This document shows, one piece after another, positions 60,262 through 64,000 of a stretch of DNA of 64,000 nt. The position numbers and the translations under genes are program-made. The DNA lies in assembly GCF_000242595.2 (NCBI RefSeq), contig NC_017098.1:1364001-1428000 (forward strand), in the 5' to 3' direction. The notes below the pieces were generated by a model, which saw only the letters and a program-made list of their open reading frames with translations, did no database searches and was not told the origin of the DNA. The stretch is from Spirochaeta africana DSM 8902 (lineage in GTDB: Bacteria > Spirochaetota > Spirochaetia > DSM-27196 > DSM-8902). Each line of letters begins with the position of its first letter. Within the stretch, counting starts at the first letter, position 1.

Positions 60262-63200
60262 CTTTTTACCGAAGACGGTGAGTCCGAAGACGGCGAGGCT
60301 GAGGACGCCGACCCGCTGTCGCAGTGGCGGATACCGACCGCGCAGCCGGGTGATTGGGGTGCGCAGCAGCAGGAGTTGGCGGCGGCGTTGAGTGATCGGC
60401 TGACGATGATGTACCAGGATCGGATGCAGGCTGAGCGAACGGTGCGCGAGGCTGAGTGGGGTCGGTTGCAGTTGGGGCTGGACGAGCGGCGGGCGCAGTG
60501 GAACGCCGGGATGCGGGCGATCCAGATCCGGGCGAATCAGGAGTGGCGACGGGCGTTCCGGGAGTGGGATACCGAGCGCGAGCGGTGGCGCGATGATTTC
60601 GAGCAGTCGTTCCGCGAGGTTGAGGATAACTGGAGTATGCAGTACGCGGTGTTCCTGCAGCGCAAGGCAGCGTGGGTCAACGATACGGCGGCGGCCGCAG
60701 CGGTTGCCGGCAGCGCGGATGCGGCGACGCAGGTGGGGATTGATGCCGACCAGGCGATTGCTGAGGCGACCGACGGTATCGAGTTCATGCTGCAGGAGTT
60801 CGGGATGCAGGCGCCGGATCCGGACGAGATTGTCGGGCGGTTGACTGGGGATCTGTTCGATCGGATGCTTGATGGTGCGCGGACGCTGAACCGGGGAATC
60901 CGGACGGTGCGCACCGAGACGCATGGGTTGCTGGGGCCGGATGCATTGGCGAATGCCCAGATCATGCAGTTGGTGCAGGGGTTTCACGGCGAGGATCGGC
61001 AGGAGCTGGAGGATGCGGCGCTGTTGATCGCGGCGCTGCAGGCGCTGGATGCGGTTGCGCAGGCGCGCGATTCGCTGCGCGACTCGGTAGCATCGGCCAA
61101 CGATTCCACCTCCTACGGACTGGCCTTGATGCTGGTTGATGCCGGGTATCGCCGGAAGAGCGGCTACTATCGCAAGGAGATCCTGGCGGATGCGACGGCG
61201 TTCAAGGAGGACTACATCGATGCCAAGGTGCCGGTGTATCAGGATTTTGCCCTCCCGGATGATATTTCCAGGCAGCTGCGGTTTCCGGAGTACTCGGCCG
61301 AGGCCTTGATGGCGATGGGCGGCTACGGGATGCAGCTGGTGATCGACGAGGCGACCGATCGGGTGCGGCTGGCCAGCGAGGCAATCTTCGGGGAGCCGGG
61401 AGCCGAGGATATCGAGGTTACGCTGTCGGCGAGCGAGAAGGTTGCCTACTTTATTACCCGGACGATCGAGGAGGTGCGCAAAACCGACTATGGCCCGGGG
61501 GTCGAGACGGTGATGCGCGAGGTGCAGGAGAAGCGCTATCGCACCGTGGATCATAAGGGAAGCGCGACCCGCAGCCCGGGACTGTTCGGCAAGCATGTGG
61601 GGTTTGCCCCTCAGCTGAAGGACGGGGACGACATCGATGTGACCAAGGCGCGCTACGACTTTGATTACAACATCCGCTTTGAAGGCGAGGGGCAGATGGG
61701 CAGGATTATGTATGCCTATCTGAACTACAACCTGATCGAGGCGCGCGGGTGGAGCGAGCTGGCCAAGCCTGCCTGGGACCGGCGGATGTACAACGACGAC
61801 GGGCACTGGATATCGGCCCCGACGGTGCGCCAGGTCGGGATGACCGCGGTCGGTGTGGCGGCCACGGTTGCCAGCGCGGGGGTCGGGACCGGGTTTGTCG
61901 GGGTCCTGGCGTCTACGGCGATCAGCACCGGGGTGACCGCTACCGGTAATCTTGCCTTCGGGATGATGGATGTGGCCGGGGGCTACATGGACATGGATGA
62001 TATGCTGCTGGGCGTCGGCAAGCAGGCAGCGATCGGGATGGCGACTGGTATGATCGGTGCCGGCAGCAGCTGGGCGTCTGATCATGTTACCGGTTGGGCG
62101 ACCGGTGCGATCGGCGGACTTGGCGGCGAGGTTGTGGGCACGATTGGCAGCACGGCGCTGCAGGGGGCCACAATGCTGGCAAGCGATGTGGTGACCGATG
62201 CGGTGCAGGCGTTTGATTTTAATAAAGATGGTCAATTGGTGTACAAGACAGCAAAATGGGAGGAAAACCGGAGCAATCGCTGGGAGAACGGAGCCGGCGG
62301 GTTTCTGGGAGCCGGGCAGATCAGCAGCCTGGCGGGCAGCTTTACCAGCGGTATGCTGGCAGGCGATACCATCGGGTTCTCGGGTGTACACGCGGCCGGG
62401 GTGCAGAGTGTTGCCGGATTCGGCGGCAGTCTGACCAGTATGGCAGTGGACATGGCCTTGACCGGCACCACCTCGCTGAATCTGCTGAACCTGAGCGATT
62501 TCGGCTTCGGGGTGAACCAGGGGCTGTTTGAGCTGAGCCTGGGAAGCGACGGAATACGCGGAGCCTTCGGCGGCGGCGGTCATGGAATGAACTTCTCCCG
62601 GCTGTCCTCGGTTGTCGGGGGGCTTGATGCCTTCGGCATGCAGCAGCGGATTCGCGGGTTCGACAACTCGGGGTCGGTAGAGTATGATGAATCCTATGAC
62701 GGCTGGCGCAGCGCCGGCAGAGCCCTGCGCACCCAGTACAGCTTCGGGGACGGCGAGGCATTGAGTCAGCTCGATCGTCTGCTTGACGGCAGCGATGTAC
62801 TGCGGATCGGCGGACTTGAGGACGGCACCCAGGGCCTGACCAGCCTGACCGCCGACGGCGGCCGCCTGGTGCAGCTTGCCACCCTCGGGGTACGCGGCGA
62901 CACCAACAGCCAGCTGCGGGCCGGGATCGTGCTGCAGCACGAGGCGTATCGCAGCGGGGTGGTCGGCAGCGCGGCCGAGCAGCGCTTTAACACCGACCAG
63001 GCCGTCGCCGGTCACGCTGCAATGGCCTGGCGCATGGCCCAGCAGTTCGGCGCTGATTTTCTGGAGGGAGACGCCGCGATGATGGAAAGCTACGAGGCAT
63101 TCGATCACATGGTCACCACCGGCGACGCCTCCCGGCTGGCGGTGCACGCGGGACGGTTTGATGCGTCGGATGAGTATTGGCGTCTGATGGAGGATGGGAC

Positions 63201-64000
63201 CATCGTATGGGATGGAAGACGTGGATTGTACGACGAGGACGACAATCTTATTCGACTGGCAGTGGATGAGGACGGAATGACATTGGGGTATGGCGAAAGT
63301 CTCCTCGAGTATATGGGTGAGGACAATGCCCGACAGTTTCTTGCATCACGCGGAACGTCGATAGACGGGATGTCCGATAGAGAAATCGGTCTTGCACTGA
63401 TGGATACGTTGCCACTTACTTGGACGGTAGATGACGTTCCGATTGATCCAAATATGGCTGATCTTATGGATCGTGATTCCATTAATTATCAAACGGCGAG
63501 AAATGCCTGGCTTGGTGATTCGTATGAGCTTAGCGTTGTAAGAGAAGGTGTACTGCTGGCCAGCGAGAGAGGACCGTCGTTACCGTTTTTTGCTTCGGAT
63601 GATGTTTTGGCACAAGTTGCTATGAGAGATGAGATTATCGGACATATGAACCTGTATGATGCGGTACGTCAACTTGGATACGGAAATCCTGAAGGAGTTC
63701 AGAACTTCCTTGGAACTCTCGAACAACGGCAGGCCGAATATAATGAGCGGTATGTGAACTCTGGCATGGCGTTTACTCCTGAGAATTTCATTAGTCAGAC
63801 ATTTTATAATGAGCTGAACCGTTATCCATTGACCAATGGTTCGTATATAAGCTACATCCACTCGGGAATTGATACAGTAGGCCCAAATACCGAGGTTGTC
63901 AGTCCTGGATTTCTGCGCGCTGTAGATATTCCTGAGGCAACTCAAAGAGATAACGCAACTGTTTTGGGATTGGTCGGTAGCGATGTGCATTTCCGGTTAC
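60262..64000 (+). CDS. Cassette C: large repeat-family protein with full N-terminal module, runs off the window
   Basis: The frame is open from 60196 to the right edge without a stop (about 1,246 codons from 60262). No start codon with a Shine-Dalgarno is seen before an ATG at 60406 inside the domain. Order: acidic start (TEDGESEDGEAEDADPL); a coiled-coil of about 110 residues rich in Arg/Glu/Trp (RAFREWDTERERWRDDFEQ); a helical module; the module shared with cassette A (61106-62057); a glycine-rich hydrophobic section; TTSLNLLNLSDFG; HEAYRSG near 62940; and then an AT-richer tip with HSGIDTVGPNTEVVSP near 63860, the start of an M23-type domain. It is probably another silent or truncated cassette. 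Confidence 0.7.
61106..62057. repeat. Long near-identical repeat, copy C
   Basis: Partner of 52098-52890. It carries the 159-bp segment missing from copy A. Very few base differences are seen in the shared part, implying a recent duplication or gene conversion. Confidence 0.9.

Noticed and set aside
59883-60281. A 132-codon plus-strand frame through J2
   Set aside because: The matching frame is broken by single-base indels in J1, so the shared sequence is not conserved as protein.
60196-63147. A 983-codon open frame on the minus strand opposite cassette C
   Set aside because: It is the mirror of a GC-rich coding sequence. The plus-strand frame encodes domains shared with cassettes A and B, while the minus frame has unnatural composition and a matching shadow opposite cassette A.
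63860-64000. A complete M23 site in cassette C ending with VHFRL
   Set aside because: The distance from HSGID to this point is too short for an M23 domain; only the N-terminal motif is credible within the window.

Overview
The window reads as chromosomal DNA from a spirochaete, most likely a free-living Spirochaeta/Alkalispirochaeta-type organism. This is inferred from gene content, not from a search. The evidence is a PUR-domain DNA-binding protein of the Borrelia BpuR type, a short SMC of the spirochaete P115 type, an rpsP-rplS operon followed by FliK/FlhB-like genes and an FlgM-like gene, c-di-GMP enzymes, many lipoproteins and beta-barrel-like envelope proteins, and moderately high GC with dense gene packing.

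Layout. 1-4.1 kb: the end of a nucleoside ABC transporter (ATPase, two permeases), then deoC and cdd, which together form an uptake and salvage operon. 4.1-12.1 kb: an arginine-deiminase-like gene; a fused trehalose-6-P synthase/phosphatase; a GH65 disaccharide phosphorylase with beta-phosphoglucomutase behind a palindrome-rich control region; a Dus enzyme; a STAS protein. 12.1-16.9 kb: glnA, a DUF4168-like secreted protein with pentapeptide repeats, a beta-barrel-like protein, an EAL protein and tRNA-Gly(CCC). 16.9-25.9 kb: sppA, a BpuR-like protein, rnhB, smc, a large lipoprotein and a kinase-like protein. 25.9-32.6 kb: ffh-rpsP-khpA-rimM-trmD-rplS, then FliK-like, FlhB-C-like, HD-GYP, YraN and FlgM-like genes. 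32.6-43 kb: HEAT-like protein, two radical-SAM SplB-like proteins, mtaB, monomeric icd, an FMN-binding repeat lipoprotein and a LuxR-type regulator. 43-52 kb: accessory genes, namely a beta-barrel, a GNAT gene broken by an in-frame TGA, a clan-A glycosidase lipoprotein, an MNT/HEPN pair, a decayed toxin-antitoxin pair, a formylglycine-generating-enzyme-like lipoprotein, an SH3-type protein and an Rpn/PDDEXK nuclease.

52-64 kb is the most unusual part. It holds three tandem cassettes of one very large protein family. Cassettes A and C share a nearly identical upstream module. Each cassette then switches to its own more AT-rich C-terminal module, with an HExxH motif in A and M23-like (LytM) motifs in B and C. 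Cassettes A and B are each followed by an unrelated lipoprotein gene. Cassettes B and C are each preceded by a copy of a 200-270 bp non-coding element rich in inverted repeats, and neither has a credible start codon. This is the layout of a polymorphic-toxin or silent-cassette locus with candidate envelope-anchored immunity proteins. The third cassette is open to the right edge of the window.

A second window-wide observation concerns starts. At least ten genes have no Shine-Dalgarno but have a good sigma-70-type promoter whose -10 box lies 5-8 nt before the start codon. This predicts leaderless transcripts and was used to choose several starts.
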